NCBI GenBank assembly: GCA_937876395.1 | Contig: CALEIM010000091.1 | Coordinates: 1-20,541, forward strand | From: an uncultured Wenzhouxiangella sp. | GTDB taxonomy: Bacteria > Pseudomonadota > Gammaproteobacteria > Xanthomonadales > Wenzhouxiangellaceae | Length of the DNA: 20,541 nt | Direction of reading: 5' to 3' | Shown: positions 6,795 to 15,276 of the stretch, piece after piece | How positions within the stretch are numbered: the stretch's first letter is position 1 | How the letters are laid out: the number at the start of each line of letters is the position of its first letter | Made by a program: the position numbers and the translations under genes | Notes under the pieces: model-generated | Database searches by the model: none | Told to the model about the DNA's origin: nothing | Seen by the model: only the letters and a program-made list of their open reading frames with translations

Positions 6795-7817
6795 ATGACC
6801 GATAAACTTGAACAGCTCGTTACAAACGCCCAGGCCATGGTTGCGCCGGGCAAGGGCATTCTCGCCATTGACGAGTCCTCAGGCACGATCAAAAAGCGTT
6901 TTGACAGCGTAAACGTTGAGTGCACCGAGGCTAATCGCCTTGATTACCGCTCGATGCTGCTGACCACGCCCGGGCTGGGCGAACATATTTCCGGAGCAAT
7001 CCTGTTTGATGAGACGATCCGCCAGTCCACGCCCGACGGCAAGCGCCTGGTGGAGGTCATGGAGTCGGCCGGAATTCTGCCGGGCATCAAGGTGGATACC
7101 GGCGCCAAGGATCTGGCCGGTTTCGAGGGCGAAAAGATCACTGAAGGTCTTGACGGTCTGCGCGAGCGCCTGGCCGAGTACGCCGAGCTGGGCGCGAAGT
7201 TCGCCAAGTGGCGGGCGGTCATTACCATCAGCGACGATACGCCGTCGCGGGCTTGTCTGGACGCCAACGCCCACGCCCTGGCGCGCTACGCCGCGCTGTG
7301 TCAGGAAGCCGGCATCGTGCCGATTGTCGAGCCAGAAGTACTGATGGACGGCAATCACGATCTCGACACCTGCTACGACGTCAGTGAAGCCACTCTCAAG
7401 GCTCTGTTCCGCGAGCTCTACGAGCAGAACGTGCTGTTGGAAGGCACGGTGTTGAAAGCTTCGATGGTGATTTCCGGTTCCGAGGCCCAGGAGCGCGCCA
7501 GCGTCCAGGAAGTGGCCGAAGCGACCGTCGACTGCCTGCTCAACTCGGTCCCGGCAGCAACAGCGGGCATTGTGTTTTTGTCCGGCGGGCAGGGTGATGT
7601 CGAGGCCACCGCCCATATGGATGCAATGAACAAGATGGGTGAACTGCCCTGGCCGCTGTCGTTTTCCTACGGCCGCGCCCTGCAGGCCGAAGCGCTCAAG
7701 ACCTGGGCGGCCGATCCCAAAGGCAATCGCGAGCAGGCTCAGAAGGTACTCGCACATCGCGCCCGGATGAACGGCCTGGCCGCTTTGGGTGAGTGGAGCG
7801 AAGACGAAGAAGGCTGA
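6795..7817 (+). CDS. fba: Class I fructose-bisphosphate aldolase, eukaryote-type
   Basis: This enzyme cleaves fructose-1,6-bisphosphate to dihydroxyacetone phosphate and glyceraldehyde-3-phosphate through a Schiff base, without metal. The 340-residue product aligns with animal-type class I aldolases rather than the metal-dependent class II enzyme. By comparison with rabbit muscle aldolase I can place D26, K99 in GIKVDTG, K138 in FAKWRAV, E179 in VEPEVLMDG, and the Schiff-base lysine K221 in LLEGTVLKASMV. The usual LLKP is LKA here. The tail lacks the terminal tyrosine of vertebrate enzymes and is acidic (EWSEDEEG). AGGGAT lies just before ATG 6795. In Xanthomonas-type genomes this gene tends to follow pyk; here fic and a hypothetical gene separate them. 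Confidence 0.95.
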   Translation: MTDKLEQLVTNAQAMVAPGKGILAIDESSGTIKKRFDSVNVECTEANRLDYRSMLLTTPGLGEHISGAILFDETIRQSTPDGKRLVEVMESAGILPGIKVDTGAKDLAGFEGEKITEGLDGLRERLAEYAELGAKFAKWRAVITISDDTPSRACLDANAHALARYAALCQEAGIVPIVEPEVLMDGNHDLDTCYDVSEATLKALFRELYEQNVLLEGTVLKASMVISGSEAQERASVQEVAEATVDCLLNSVPAATAGIVFLSGGQGDVEATAHMDAMNKMGELPWPLSFSYGRALQAEALKTWAADPKGNREQAQKVLAHRARMNGLAALGEWSEDEEG

Positions 7818-7849
7818 AAACAAGGCGCAAGGCGCCAGGAAAAGACAAG

Positions 7850-7902
7850 GGTTTACGGTTTACGGTCGACGGGAATATCCCGCAAACCGTAAACCGTAAA
7901 CC
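7850..7902. repeat. Nested hairpin with doubled GGTTTAC arms between fba and maeB
   Basis: The left arm GGTTTACGGTTTACGGT (7850-7866) and right arm ACCGTAAACCGTAAACC (7886-7902) are perfect 17-base complements. Each arm is a tandem duplication of an 8-base unit. The 19-base interior contains a second hairpin, CGGGA-ATA-TCCCG (7870-7882). There is no T run after it, so it is not a plain intrinsic terminator. It may be a REP-like or palindromic intergenic element, an mRNA-processing structure, or a transposon-end relic. Confidence 0.8.
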
Positions 7903-7934
7903 TGAAACCGCGATCCTATCCACCGGCCGATCCC

Positions 7935-10250
7935 ATGTCTGATCAAGATAAATTTCGCGAAGAAGCGCTCGATTATCACCGCCAGTATCCGCCGGGCAAG
8001 ATCAAGATCGTGCCAACCAAGGCGCTGACCACGGCCAAGGATCTGGCGCTGGCCTATTCGCCCGGCGTGGCGGCGGCTTCCGAGGAAATTGCCAAAGATC
8101 CGCTCAAGTCGCTCGACTACACCGCGCGCGGCAATCTGGTGGCGGTGATTTCCAACGGTACGGCGGTGCTGGGTCTGGGCGATATCGGTGCGACCGCGTC
8201 CAAGCCGGTGATGGAAGGCAAGGGGGTGCTGTTCAAGAAATTTGCCGATATCGACGTTTTTGATATCGAGATCGACGAGCGCGACCCCGACAGGCTGATC
8301 GACATCATCGCCAGCCTGGAGCCGACGTTTGGCGGCATCAATCTGGAAGACATCAAGGCGCCGGAGTGCTTCAAGGTCGAAGAAGCGCTCACCGAGCGCA
8401 TGAATATCCCGGTTTTCCACGATGACCAGCACGGCACAGCGATCATCGTGGCCGCCGCTATGGTCAACGGACTGAAGCTGGTCGACAAGGAAATCGGCGA
8501 GGTTCGACTGGTCGCCTCCGGCGCCGGCGCGGCGGGCATGGCCTGCCTGGACCTGCTGGTGACCATGGGGCTCAAGCGCGAAAACATCGTGGTGTGCGAC
8601 CGCGAGGGCGTGGTCTACTCGGGCCGTGAGTCCTACATGGATGAGCGTAAGGCGACTTACGCCGTCGAGACCGATGCACGAACCCTGGGTGAGGCGATCG
8701 AAGGCGCCGACATTTTTCTCGGCGTGTCCGCACCGGGCGTACTCAGCCCGGAGATGGTGCAGGCGATGGCGGCAAAGCCAATCATCATGGCGCTGGCCAA
8801 CCCGGTGCCGGAAATCATGCCCGACCAGGCGCGCGCTGCCCGGCCGGATGCCCTGATTGCTACCGGCCGCTCGGATTTTCCCAATCAGGTCAATAACGTC
8901 CTGTGCTTTCCCTATATCTTCCGCGGCGCATTGGACGTTGGCGCCACAGCCATCAACGACGAAATGAAGATGGCCTGCGTGCACGCGCTGGCCGGGTTGG
9001 CGCGGATGGAGGCTTCCGACGTGGCCGCCCAGGCCTACGGTGGGCAGGCGCCGAAATTCGGCCCGGACTACCTGATTCCGCAGCCGTTCGATCCGCGGCT
9101 GCTGGTGCAACTGGCGCCGGCGGTGGCCAGAGCGGCGATGGACTCGGCCGTGGCTTCCCGGCCGATCGACGATCTTGACGCCTACACCGAAAAGCTCTAC
9201 CAGCAGGTATTTCGTACCGGCTTGCTGATGAAGCCGGTGTTCGACGCGGCGCGTAAAGACCCCAAGCGCGTGGTGTTTGCCGAGGGCGAAGAAGAAACCG
9301 TGCTGCGCGCCGTGCAGACGATTGTGGACGATGGCCTGGCCCGGCCGATTCTGATCGGTCGCCCCAAGGTGGTCGATATGCGCATCGAGCGCGCCGGTCT
9401 GCGCATTCGACCCGGTGAGGATTTTGAACTGGTCAATCCGGAGTCCGATCCGCGTTTTCGCGAATACTGGCAGACCTTTCACGACATCACCCAGCGTCGC
9501 GGGGTCACGCCCGATTCGGCCAAGGCGATCGTGCGCACCCGTACGACCGTGATCGCGGCCGTCATGGTGCGCCGCAACGAGGCTGATGCGATGATCTGCG
9601 GCGTGGTCGGGCGCTATCAGAAAAAGCTGCAATACATCAGCGAAGTGCTGGGCGCGCACGATGGCAGCCACACGCTGGGCGCGCTGTCGGCCATGACCAA
9701 CGAGAACGGCGTGTGGTTTGTCTGCGATACCCACGTCAATGCCGACCCCAGCGCCGAGCAGCTCGTGGAGCTGACGTTGATGTCAGCCGAACGCCTGCGC
9801 ATGTTCGGGATTATTCCACGGGTCGCATTGTGTTCGCACTCCAATTTCGGCAGCCATGTCGATGCTTCGGCCGCCAAGATGCGACGGGTGTTCAACCTGC
9901 TGAAGGAGCGCGCACCGGATCTGCAGGTTGAAGGTGAAATGCGGGCTGATGCGGCCCTGATGCCGGCCATTCGCGAGCGGATATTCCCCAACTCCCGTCT
10001 GCAGGGTGAAGCCAATCTGCTCATCATGCCCAATCAGGATGCGGCTCATATCGCCTTTTCCATGGCGCGCGTGATCAGCAAGGGGGTGACCATCGGGCCG
10101 ATGCTGATGGGCATTGCCCGCCCGGCCCACGTTCTCACCCCCTCGGCGACCGTACGCCGGGTGGTCAACATGACTGCCATCGCCGTGGTTGACGCCCAGC
10201 AGTATGCCCGGCGCAAGCAGGCCAGCGGCGAGCTGTTTGATCAGGGCTAA
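7935..10250 (+). CDS. maeB: NADP-dependent malic enzyme with C-terminal phosphotransacetylase-like domain
   Basis: MaeB decarboxylates malate to pyruvate with reduction of NADP, supplying pyruvate and NADPH. The 771-residue product has the standard long form (E. coli MaeB is 759). The malic N-terminal domain (about 1-160) shows LAYSPGVA at 39-46, GLGDIG at 80-85, the GGINLEDI metal-ligand stretch and FHDDQHGTA at 161-169. The Rossmann domain has SGAGAAG at 195-201 and LANPVPEI. A phosphotransacetylase-like domain fills about 430-760 (from KRVVFAEGEEETVLRA on). In known MaeB proteins this domain is regulatory, responding to acetyl-CoA or acetyl phosphate rather than catalysing. The ATG at 7935 has no strong ribosome site. 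Its stop overlaps the convergent response-regulator remnant by 4 bases. Confidence 0.96.
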   Translation: MSDQDKFREEALDYHRQYPPGKIKIVPTKALTTAKDLALAYSPGVAAASEEIAKDPLKSLDYTARGNLVAVISNGTAVLGLGDIGATASKPVMEGKGVLFKKFADIDVFDIEIDERDPDRLIDIIASLEPTFGGINLEDIKAPECFKVEEALTERMNIPVFHDDQHGTAIIVAAAMVNGLKLVDKEIGEVRLVASGAGAAGMACLDLLVTMGLKRENIVVCDREGVVYSGRESYMDERKATYAVETDARTLGEAIEGADIFLGVSAPGVLSPEMVQAMAAKPIIMALANPVPEIMPDQARAARPDALIATGRSDFPNQVNNVLCFPYIFRGALDVGATAINDEMKMACVHALAGLARMEASDVAAQAYGGQAPKFGPDYLIPQPFDPRLLVQLAPAVARAAMDSAVASRPIDDLDAYTEKLYQQVFRTGLLMKPVFDAARKDPKRVVFAEGEEETVLRAVQTIVDDGLARPILIGRPKVVDMRIERAGLRIRPGEDFELVNPESDPRFREYWQTFHDITQRRGVTPDSAKAIVRTRTTVIAAVMVRRNEADAMICGVVGRYQKKLQYISEVLGAHDGSHTLGALSAMTNENGVWFVCDTHVNADPSAEQLVELTLMSAERLRMFGIIPRVALCSHSNFGSHVDASAAKMRRVFNLLKERAPDLQVEGEMRADAALMPAIRERIFPNSRLQGEANLLIMPNQDAAHIAFSMARVISKGVTIGPMLMGIARPAHVLTPSATVRRVVNMTAIAVVDAQQYARRKQASGELFDQG

Positions 10251-10636
10251 AGCCAGCCCTGATCGCGGGCGATGCGCCAGGCTTCAATGCGGTTTTCGGC
10301 GTCCAGCTTGCTGATCGCTTCTGACAGGTAGTTGCGCACCGTGCCGCCGGCCAGGTGGAGGCGCCGGCCGATTTCGGCGTTGCTCAAGCCCTCACCGGCA
10401 AGTTTGAGCACCTGACGTTCGCGCTCGGTCAACGGGTCGCTGCTGTCGAAAGCGGTCAGCGCCAGTTCAGGGTCGATAACCCGCTGTCCGGCCTGAATGC
10501 GGCGGATGGCGTCGGCCAGTTGCTCAGCCGGCGTTTCCTTGAGCAGGTAGCCGCGAACGCCCGCTTCCAGCGCCCGCGTTGACCGGTAGTTATGCGCCAA
10601 CGCGGTACATCTGGCGACGATTGAAGGCTTGGTCAT
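10247..10636 (-). pseudogene. Truncated NarL/DesR-type response regulator
   Basis: The frame encodes 129 residues. From residue about 21 it matches the end of a receiver domain (RALEAGVRGYLLKETPAEQLADAIRRIQAG), and residues 69-127 form a LuxR-type helix-turn-helix (LTERERQVLKLAGEGLSNAEI, then TVRNYLSEAISKL). Full-length relatives are about 200 residues. The phosphoacceptor aspartate and most of the receiver are missing, and the first 20 or so residues do not resemble the family. No sensor kinase gene is next to it. I read it as a 5'-deleted remnant with a break near 10580. A free DNA-binding fragment cannot be excluded, since the helix-turn-helix looks intact. The stop overlaps the maeB stop by 4 bases, convergent. 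Confidence 0.75.
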
Positions 10637-10638
10637 GT

Positions 10639-10693
10639 CTGCACTGCGTACAAAGCTGAGTGCAGTCTGGGCTAGGCCGGCCGGCCGGCCCAG
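10639..10693. repeat. Inverted repeats and GGCC palindrome upstream of the regulator remnant
   Basis: CTGCACT (10639-10645) pairs with AGTGCAG (10659-10665) around 13 bases. Directly beside it, GGCC is repeated four times at 10675-10690, a 16-base perfect palindrome, inside a further stem CTGGGC (10667-10672) and GCCCAG (10688-10693). Such dense pairing at the broken 5' end of a gene may mark a past rearrangement. No element could be named. Confidence 0.55.
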
Positions 10694-10739
10694 TGATACC
10701 CCTCAGCAGTCGCTTGTGACGATTGTCATAATAATTCGG

Positions 10740-10762
10740 CATAGCAAGCGTCATAGCAAGCG
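10740..10762. repeat. 12-base tandem duplication
   Basis: CATAGCAAGCG occurs at 10740-10750 and again at 10752-10762, separated by one base, just downstream of the GST stop codon. It is short and probably slippage-derived. Confidence 0.6.
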
Positions 10763-10776
10763 CAATGCAGCCACGC

Positions 10777-11403
10777 TCAGCTCGATTTGGACCGGGCCAT
10801 CGCCTCTTCCATGAACTGCATCGATTTCAGATGCGCCGGGCGTTCGCGCAGCCCATCCCAGTAGGTGACGAATTCAGGCCGGGACTCGATGGTACCGAAC
10901 TGCATTCCCCAGCCGATCTGTGAGCCGACGTAGACATCGGCGGCGCTGAAGGCCTGGCCGGCGATGTAGCGCCGATCGCGAACGGCTCCGGCGAGCGCGT
11001 CGAGGGTTGCTTCCAGGCTGCCGAAGCCGAGCATCATCTGCTGCTTGTTGTCGGGCTCAACCTGGCAGGCGCGCATCCCGATGGCGGCTTCCAGCGGTCC
11101 GGCGGCAAAGAACAGCCAGCGGTAGTAGTCGGCCCGGTCCTCGTGGGGCGGGGCCAGTCCGGCCTGCGGAAAGGCATCGGCCAGATAGGCGCAGATGGCG
11201 GCCGCCTCGGTAACCGTACGGCCGTTGTGAACGATGGCGGGCACCTTGCCCATCGGGTTGATGGCCAGGTAGTCGGCCGATTTCATCGCCGGGCCGTATT
11301 CAATGACGTTGATTTCGTAGGGTACGGCCAGTTCCTCAAGCATCCAGTGCACAATGCCGCCGCGCGACATGGGATTGGTGTAGAACGTCAATTCGGTGGA
11401 CAT
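10777..11403 (-). CDS. Glutathione S-transferase family protein
   Basis: The 208-residue product has the usual length and layout of a bacterial glutathione S-transferase. The thioredoxin-like N-domain (about 1-80) opens with LTFYTNPMSRGGIVHWMLEEL, where S13 or its neighbour is the likely catalytic residue, followed by INPMGKVPAIV (cis-proline loop) and TVTEAAAICAYLAD, the glutathione gamma-glutamyl contact. The helical C-domain (about 90-200) includes YIAGQAFSAADVYVGS, the N-capping box of GSTs. The protein should be cytoplasmic; its substrate is unknown. It is divergent from the TraB-like gene. It is distinct from YghU at the left of the window and is not a recent copy of it. Confidence 0.88.
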   Translation of the reverse strand: MSTELTFYTNPMSRGGIVHWMLEELAVPYEINVIEYGPAMKSADYLAINPMGKVPAIVHNGRTVTEAAAICAYLADAFPQAGLAPPHEDRADYYRWLFFAAGPLEAAIGMRACQVEPDNKQQMMLGFGSLEATLDALAGAVRDRRYIAGQAFSAADVYVGSQIGWGMQFGTIESRPEFVTYWDGLRERPAHLKSMQFMEEAMARSKSS

Positions 11404-11481
11404 GGTCAGACCTGCTGATTTGGACGGGAGGTCACACTACCGCGATTTCCGCTGTGATGACAGCCGGGCGAGGCGCGCCCA

Positions 11482-11510
11482 TTGGCAAGGAACACCCGTT
11501 TCGATATGGT
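11482..11510 (+). promoter_or_regulatory. Candidate promoter of the TraB/GumN-like gene
   Basis: TTGGCA at 11482-11487 and TATGGT at 11505-11510, 17 bases apart, match the sigma70 boxes at 5 and 4 of 6 positions. Transcription would start near 11517, about 45 bases before ATG 11562, which supports that start over an ATG at 11454 lying upstream of the promoter. Confidence 0.42.
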
Positions 11511-11561
11511 GTCCATCCCAGAGCGGGCTGTTCGGCCCTGGAATCACCCCGGAGTTTCCTG

Positions 11562-12443
11562 ATGGTTTTGACGGATTTGCAAACGCCGTGTCGAATGCTT
11601 GTGGTGGTCACCGTGCTGCTGATTTCGACTGGTCTTCAGGCGCAGGCGCCGGAGCATTTTCTGCGCCTGGCCAACGGCGAGCACGGGCAGCCCCGAGCCC
11701 TTGAGGTCGCACTGGTGCATTACCAGGACAGCGCCGGTCGAACGCTGGATTTGCTCAGTGCCGTGCACGTGGCCGACCAGGAATATTTTGCCGCGCTGGA
11801 GGCGCGCTTTGACCGCTACGATGCGGTCCTTTACGAGCTCGTCGGTGACCCCGACGGCCGCGGCGATCACACCTCAGCACCGGGGCTTGGTCTGATCGGA
11901 TGGCTGCAAGGCGGCATGAAAAATGCGATGGGCCTGGCTTTTCAGCTCGAAGAGATTGATTACCGGCGGCGCAATTTCGTGCACGCCGACATGACCGGCG
12001 AAGAATTGGCCGCCTCAATGGCCGAGCGCGGGGAAAGCTGGCTTGGTACCTTCACGCGCCTGTGGGCCGCATCGGCCCTGACCCAGAACCAATCGGGCTC
12101 GGCGGAATCAGCCCTGCTGGCGGCGCTGCTGGCGCCCGATCGTCAATCCGCCATCAAGCGTGTGATGGCCGAGTCGATGGTTGAACAGCAGCAGCTGTTC
12201 GAGCTGCTGGCCAATGACAAAGGCTCGGCGCTGATTACCGAGCGCAACCGCCGGGCTTTGCAGGTGCTTGAGCGAGAGCTGGCCGACGGTGCCCAGACAC
12301 TGGCCATCTTTTACGGCGCCGGCCATATGCCCGATTTTCACCGGCGTGTGACCGCCGAATACGGTTTCGTGCCCGTCCGGGTCGAGTGGGTCGAAGCCTG
12401 GAATCTTGTTGATCCGCAGGCTGATGACGGCGATAGAACGTGA
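11562..12443 (+). CDS. Secreted TraB/GumN-like protein
   Basis: From ATG 11562 the product is 293 residues, starting with a signal peptide (hydrophobic MLVVVTVLLISTGLQAQA, cleavage near residue 28). The mature part has LDLLSAVHVADQEYFAALEA, YDAVLYELVG, the central GGMKNAMGLAFQLEEIDY and NFVHADMTGEE, and the C-terminal IFYGAGHMPDFHRRV. The early Asp/His/Glu-bearing strand and the late GxGHMP motif are what I associate with the TraB/GumN (TIKI-like) superfamily, some members of which are metalloproteases; its activity here is unproven. GGAG at 11551-11554, 7 bases upstream, supports the chosen start. The in-frame ATG at 11454 would bury the signal peptide. It lies between the divergent GST gene and aceE and is probably periplasmic. 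Confidence 0.78.
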   Translation: MVLTDLQTPCRMLVVVTVLLISTGLQAQAPEHFLRLANGEHGQPRALEVALVHYQDSAGRTLDLLSAVHVADQEYFAALEARFDRYDAVLYELVGDPDGRGDHTSAPGLGLIGWLQGGMKNAMGLAFQLEEIDYRRRNFVHADMTGEELAASMAERGESWLGTFTRLWAASALTQNQSGSAESALLAALLAPDRQSAIKRVMAESMVEQQQLFELLANDKGSALITERNRRALQVLERELADGAQTLAIFYGAGHMPDFHRRVTAEYGFVPVRVEWVEAWNLVDPQADDGDRT

Positions 12444-12445
12444 TT

Positions 12446-12472
12446 CGGCCCCGCGGCCAGGTTGGCCGAAGT
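12446..12472. terminator. GC-rich hairpin after the TraB-like gene
   Basis: TTCGGCC (12446-12452) pairs perfectly with GGCCGAA (12466-12472) across 13 bases, three bases after the stop codon. No T run follows, so termination would have to be Rho-aided or only partial. It could also protect the transcript 3' end. Confidence 0.3.
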
Positions 12473-12480
12473 GTCAGGCT

Positions 12481-12509
12481 CAACTTGCAGCGCAGGCAAT
12501 CGCTACAAT
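12481..12509 (+). promoter_or_regulatory. Candidate promoter of the aceE cluster
   Basis: TACAAT at 12504-12509 is a 5 of 6 match to the -10 box. It lies in CGCTACAATAGCGG, nearly the same context as the aldolase -10 region. The -35 region is weak (CAACTT at 17-base spacing), which would fit a promoter needing an activator. The leader would be about 40 bases. Confidence 0.4.
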
Positions 12510-12556
12510 AGCGGCTTCAGACACGCACTAGCCTTTTTTCAGGAATGAGGACCGGT

Positions 12557-15232
12557 ATGCTCCACCAGTATCCCCACCCCGATGATATTGATGCTCAGGA
12601 AACCAGAGAATGGCTCGAATCGCTGAGCGCCGTTGTCGAGCGCGACGGTCCTGAGCGCGCCCATTTTCTTCTCCAGCGTCTGGTTGAACTGGCGCGCCGC
12701 TCCGGCGCACACCTGCCTTTTGACCTGACCACGGCCTACATCAACACCATTCCGGTGCATCAGGAGCCGACCATGCCCGGCGACGGCGCCATGGAGCGGC
12801 GCATTCGCTCGATCATCCGCTGGAATGCCATGGCCATGGTGGTGCGCGCTTCGCGTCGCGGCGGCGATCTGGGTGGGCACATCGCCAGCTACGCCTCGGC
12901 GGCCACGCTCTATGATGTCGGCTTCAATCACTTCTTCAAAGGGCCGGATCACAAGGACGGCTCTGACCTGGTTTATTTCCAGGGTCATTCCTCCCCCGGC
13001 TTTTATGCGCGCGCCTTCCTCGAAGGGCGGATTACCAAAGCGCAGCTTGACAACTTCCGCCAGGAGGTCGACGGTGAAGGCATCAGCTCCTATCCGCATC
13101 CCTGGCTGATGCCTGATTTCTGGCAGTTCCCGACCGTCTCCATGGGCCTGGGCCCGATCATGGCCATTTACCAGGCGCGCTTCCTCAAATACATGAACAA
13201 TCGTTCGCTGAGCAATGAAAGCAAGCGCACGGTGTGGAGCTTTCTCGGCGACGGCGAAATGGATGAGCCGGAATCGCTGGGTGCCATTTCACTGGCCGGG
13301 CGCGAAAAGCTCGACAACCTGGTGTTTGTGGTCAACTGCAACCTGCAGCGGCTGGATGGTCCGGTGCGCGGCAACGGCAAGATCATCCAGGAGCTCGAAG
13401 GCCTGTTCCGCGGCGCTGGCTGGAACGTCATCAAGGTCATCTGGGGATCCTACTGGGATCCGCTGCTGGCGCGCGATACCAAGGGCATTCTGCGTCGCCG
13501 CATGGAAGAGGCCGTGGACGGGGAGTACCAGAAATACCGAGCCAACGACGGCGCCTACGTGCGCGAACATTTCTTTGGGGCCTACGATGAGCTCAAAGAA
13601 ATGGTGGCCAGCATGTCCGATGAAGACATCTGGCGCCTCAACCGTGGCGGCCATGATCCGCACAAGATCCACGCCGCCTACCAGGCCGCCATACAGCACA
13701 ACGGTCAGCCGACCGTCATTCTGGCCAAGACGATCAAGGGCTACGGGCTGGGCGAGGACGGTGAAGGCCAGAACATCTCGCATCAGCAAAAGAAGCTTGA
13801 TGACGATGGCGTGCGCTATTTCCGCGACCGCTTCAACGTCCCCCTGAGCGATGATCAGATCGAGGGCGTTCCTTACTATCATCCCGGCGACGACTCCGAA
13901 GAGGTCAAGTACATGAAGCGCCGGCGCGAAGCGCTCGGTGGCTACCTGCCCCAGCGCCGGGTTGAAAACAAGCCGCTGGAAATCCCCCCGCTGGATGCCT
14001 TTGACAAGGTGATGGCCGCGACCGGCGAGCGCGAAATCTCGACCACCATGACCTATGTGCGTTTTCTCTCTGTGCTGCTGCGCGACAAGCAGCTCAAAGA
14101 CTTTGTGGTGCCGATTCTGTGCGATGAGGGCCGCACCTTCGGCATGGAAGGCCTGTTCCGGCAGATCGGCATTTACGCGCCGTCCGGCCAGCTCTATGAG
14201 CCGGTCGATTCCGACCAGTTGGCCTATTACCGGGAGTCCAAGGAAGGGCAGGTGCTCCAGGAGGGCATTACCGAGGCCGGTGCGCAGAGTTCATGGATTG
14301 CGGCGGCCACCAGCTACGCCAATTCGGGCGTGCCGATGATTCCCTTCTATGCTTTCTATTCCATGTTCGGCTTCCAGCGCGTTGGCGGCCTGACCTGGAC
14401 GGCCGGCGATATTCGCGCCCGCGGCTTCCTGATTGGCGGCACCTCGGGGCGGACCACGCTCAACGGCGAAGGGCTACAGCATCAGGACGGTGACAGCCAG
14501 GTGCACGCCGGCCTGATCCCCAACTGCATCAGCTATGACCCGACCTATGCCTACGAGCTGACCGTGATTCTGCACGACGGGCTGCGGCGCATGTTTGCCG
14601 ACGGTGAGGACGTGTTCTATTACGTGACCGTGCTCAACGAGAATTACGCCCATCCCGAGATGCCCGAAGGTGCCGAAGACGGCATTGTGCGCGGCATGTA
14701 CCTGCTGCACGAGGGCCGAGAAAGCAGCCAGCAGCCGCGTGTCCAACTGCTCGGTTCAGGCTCGATCCTGCGCGAAGTCATTGCCGCGGCCGATCTGCTC
14801 AGGGACGATTACGGCGTTGAGTCCGATATCTGGTCGGTGACCAGCTTCAATGAGCTGCGCAAGGACGGTCACGAAGTCAGCCGACGCAATCGTCTCAATC
14901 CGGACGAACCGGCGCGCACGGCCTGGATAACCCGCCAGCTCAAGGATCGCTCAGGGCCGGTGGTGGCCGCCACCGACTACGTGCGCGCATTTGCCGACCA
15001 GGTGCGCGAGTTCGTGCCCCAGGACGACTACATCGTGCTCGGTACCGACGGCTACGGTCGCTCGGACACGCGTGAGAACCTGCGCCGCTTCTTCGAAGTC
15101 GATCGCTACCAGGTGGCCTGGTCGGCGCTGGTCGGCCTCAACCGTCAGGGCCGCTTTGACGATGCCAGCCTGGTCAAGGCCAGAAGCGCACTCAATATCG
15201 ACCCCGACAAGCCGCTGCCGACCACCGTATAG
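12557..15232 (+). CDS. aceE: Pyruvate dehydrogenase E1 component, homodimeric type
   Basis: AceE is the thiamine-diphosphate-dependent enzyme that decarboxylates pyruvate and acetylates the lipoyl group of AceF. From ATG 12557 the product is 891 residues (E. coli 887) and is colinear with it. Markers include YINTIPV, RRIRSIIRWNAM, GGHIASYASAAT, FGH-type FQGHSSPG, and the thiamine-diphosphate motif GDGEMDEPES (about 231-240) closing at NCN about 260-262. Later come ARTFGMEGLFRQIGIY-like DEGRTFGMEGLFRQIG, LIGGTSGRTTLNGEGLQH and VLGTDGYGRSDTRENLR. GAGG 6 bases before 12557 favours this start over the ATG at 12545. It is the first gene of the aceE-aceF cluster, 44 bases before aceF. Confidence 0.97.
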   Translation: MLHQYPHPDDIDAQETREWLESLSAVVERDGPERAHFLLQRLVELARRSGAHLPFDLTTAYINTIPVHQEPTMPGDGAMERRIRSIIRWNAMAMVVRASRRGGDLGGHIASYASAATLYDVGFNHFFKGPDHKDGSDLVYFQGHSSPGFYARAFLEGRITKAQLDNFRQEVDGEGISSYPHPWLMPDFWQFPTVSMGLGPIMAIYQARFLKYMNNRSLSNESKRTVWSFLGDGEMDEPESLGAISLAGREKLDNLVFVVNCNLQRLDGPVRGNGKIIQELEGLFRGAGWNVIKVIWGSYWDPLLARDTKGILRRRMEEAVDGEYQKYRANDGAYVREHFFGAYDELKEMVASMSDEDIWRLNRGGHDPHKIHAAYQAAIQHNGQPTVILAKTIKGYGLGEDGEGQNISHQQKKLDDDGVRYFRDRFNVPLSDDQIEGVPYYHPGDDSEEVKYMKRRREALGGYLPQRRVENKPLEIPPLDAFDKVMAATGEREISTTMTYVRFLSVLLRDKQLKDFVVPILCDEGRTFGMEGLFRQIGIYAPSGQLYEPVDSDQLAYYRESKEGQVLQEGITEAGAQSSWIAAATSYANSGVPMIPFYAFYSMFGFQRVGGLTWTAGDIRARGFLIGGTSGRTTLNGEGLQHQDGDSQVHAGLIPNCISYDPTYAYELTVILHDGLRRMFADGEDVFYYVTVLNENYAHPEMPEGAEDGIVRGMYLLHEGRESSQQPRVQLLGSGSILREVIAAADLLRDDYGVESDIWSVTSFNELRKDGHEVSRRNRLNPDEPARTAWITRQLKDRSGPVVAATDYVRAFADQVREFVPQDDYIVLGTDGYGRSDTRENLRRFFEVDRYQVAWSALVGLNRQGRFDDASLVKARSALNIDPDKPLPTTV

Positions 15233-15276
15233 CGAATCGGTGAGGCCAAGCGACAGACTATAGAGAGCCCAAGACC

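Noticed and set aside
7860..9734. A 624-codon open frame on the minus strand opposite maeB
   Set aside because: It is the antisense of a highly conserved gene in GC-rich DNA, rich in His, Gln, Arg and Gly as such shadows are, and has no family resemblance.
11454..11561. An upstream ATG for the TraB-like gene
   Set aside because: It would place 36 residues in front of the signal peptide and lies upstream of the best promoter; ATG 11562 has its own ribosome site.
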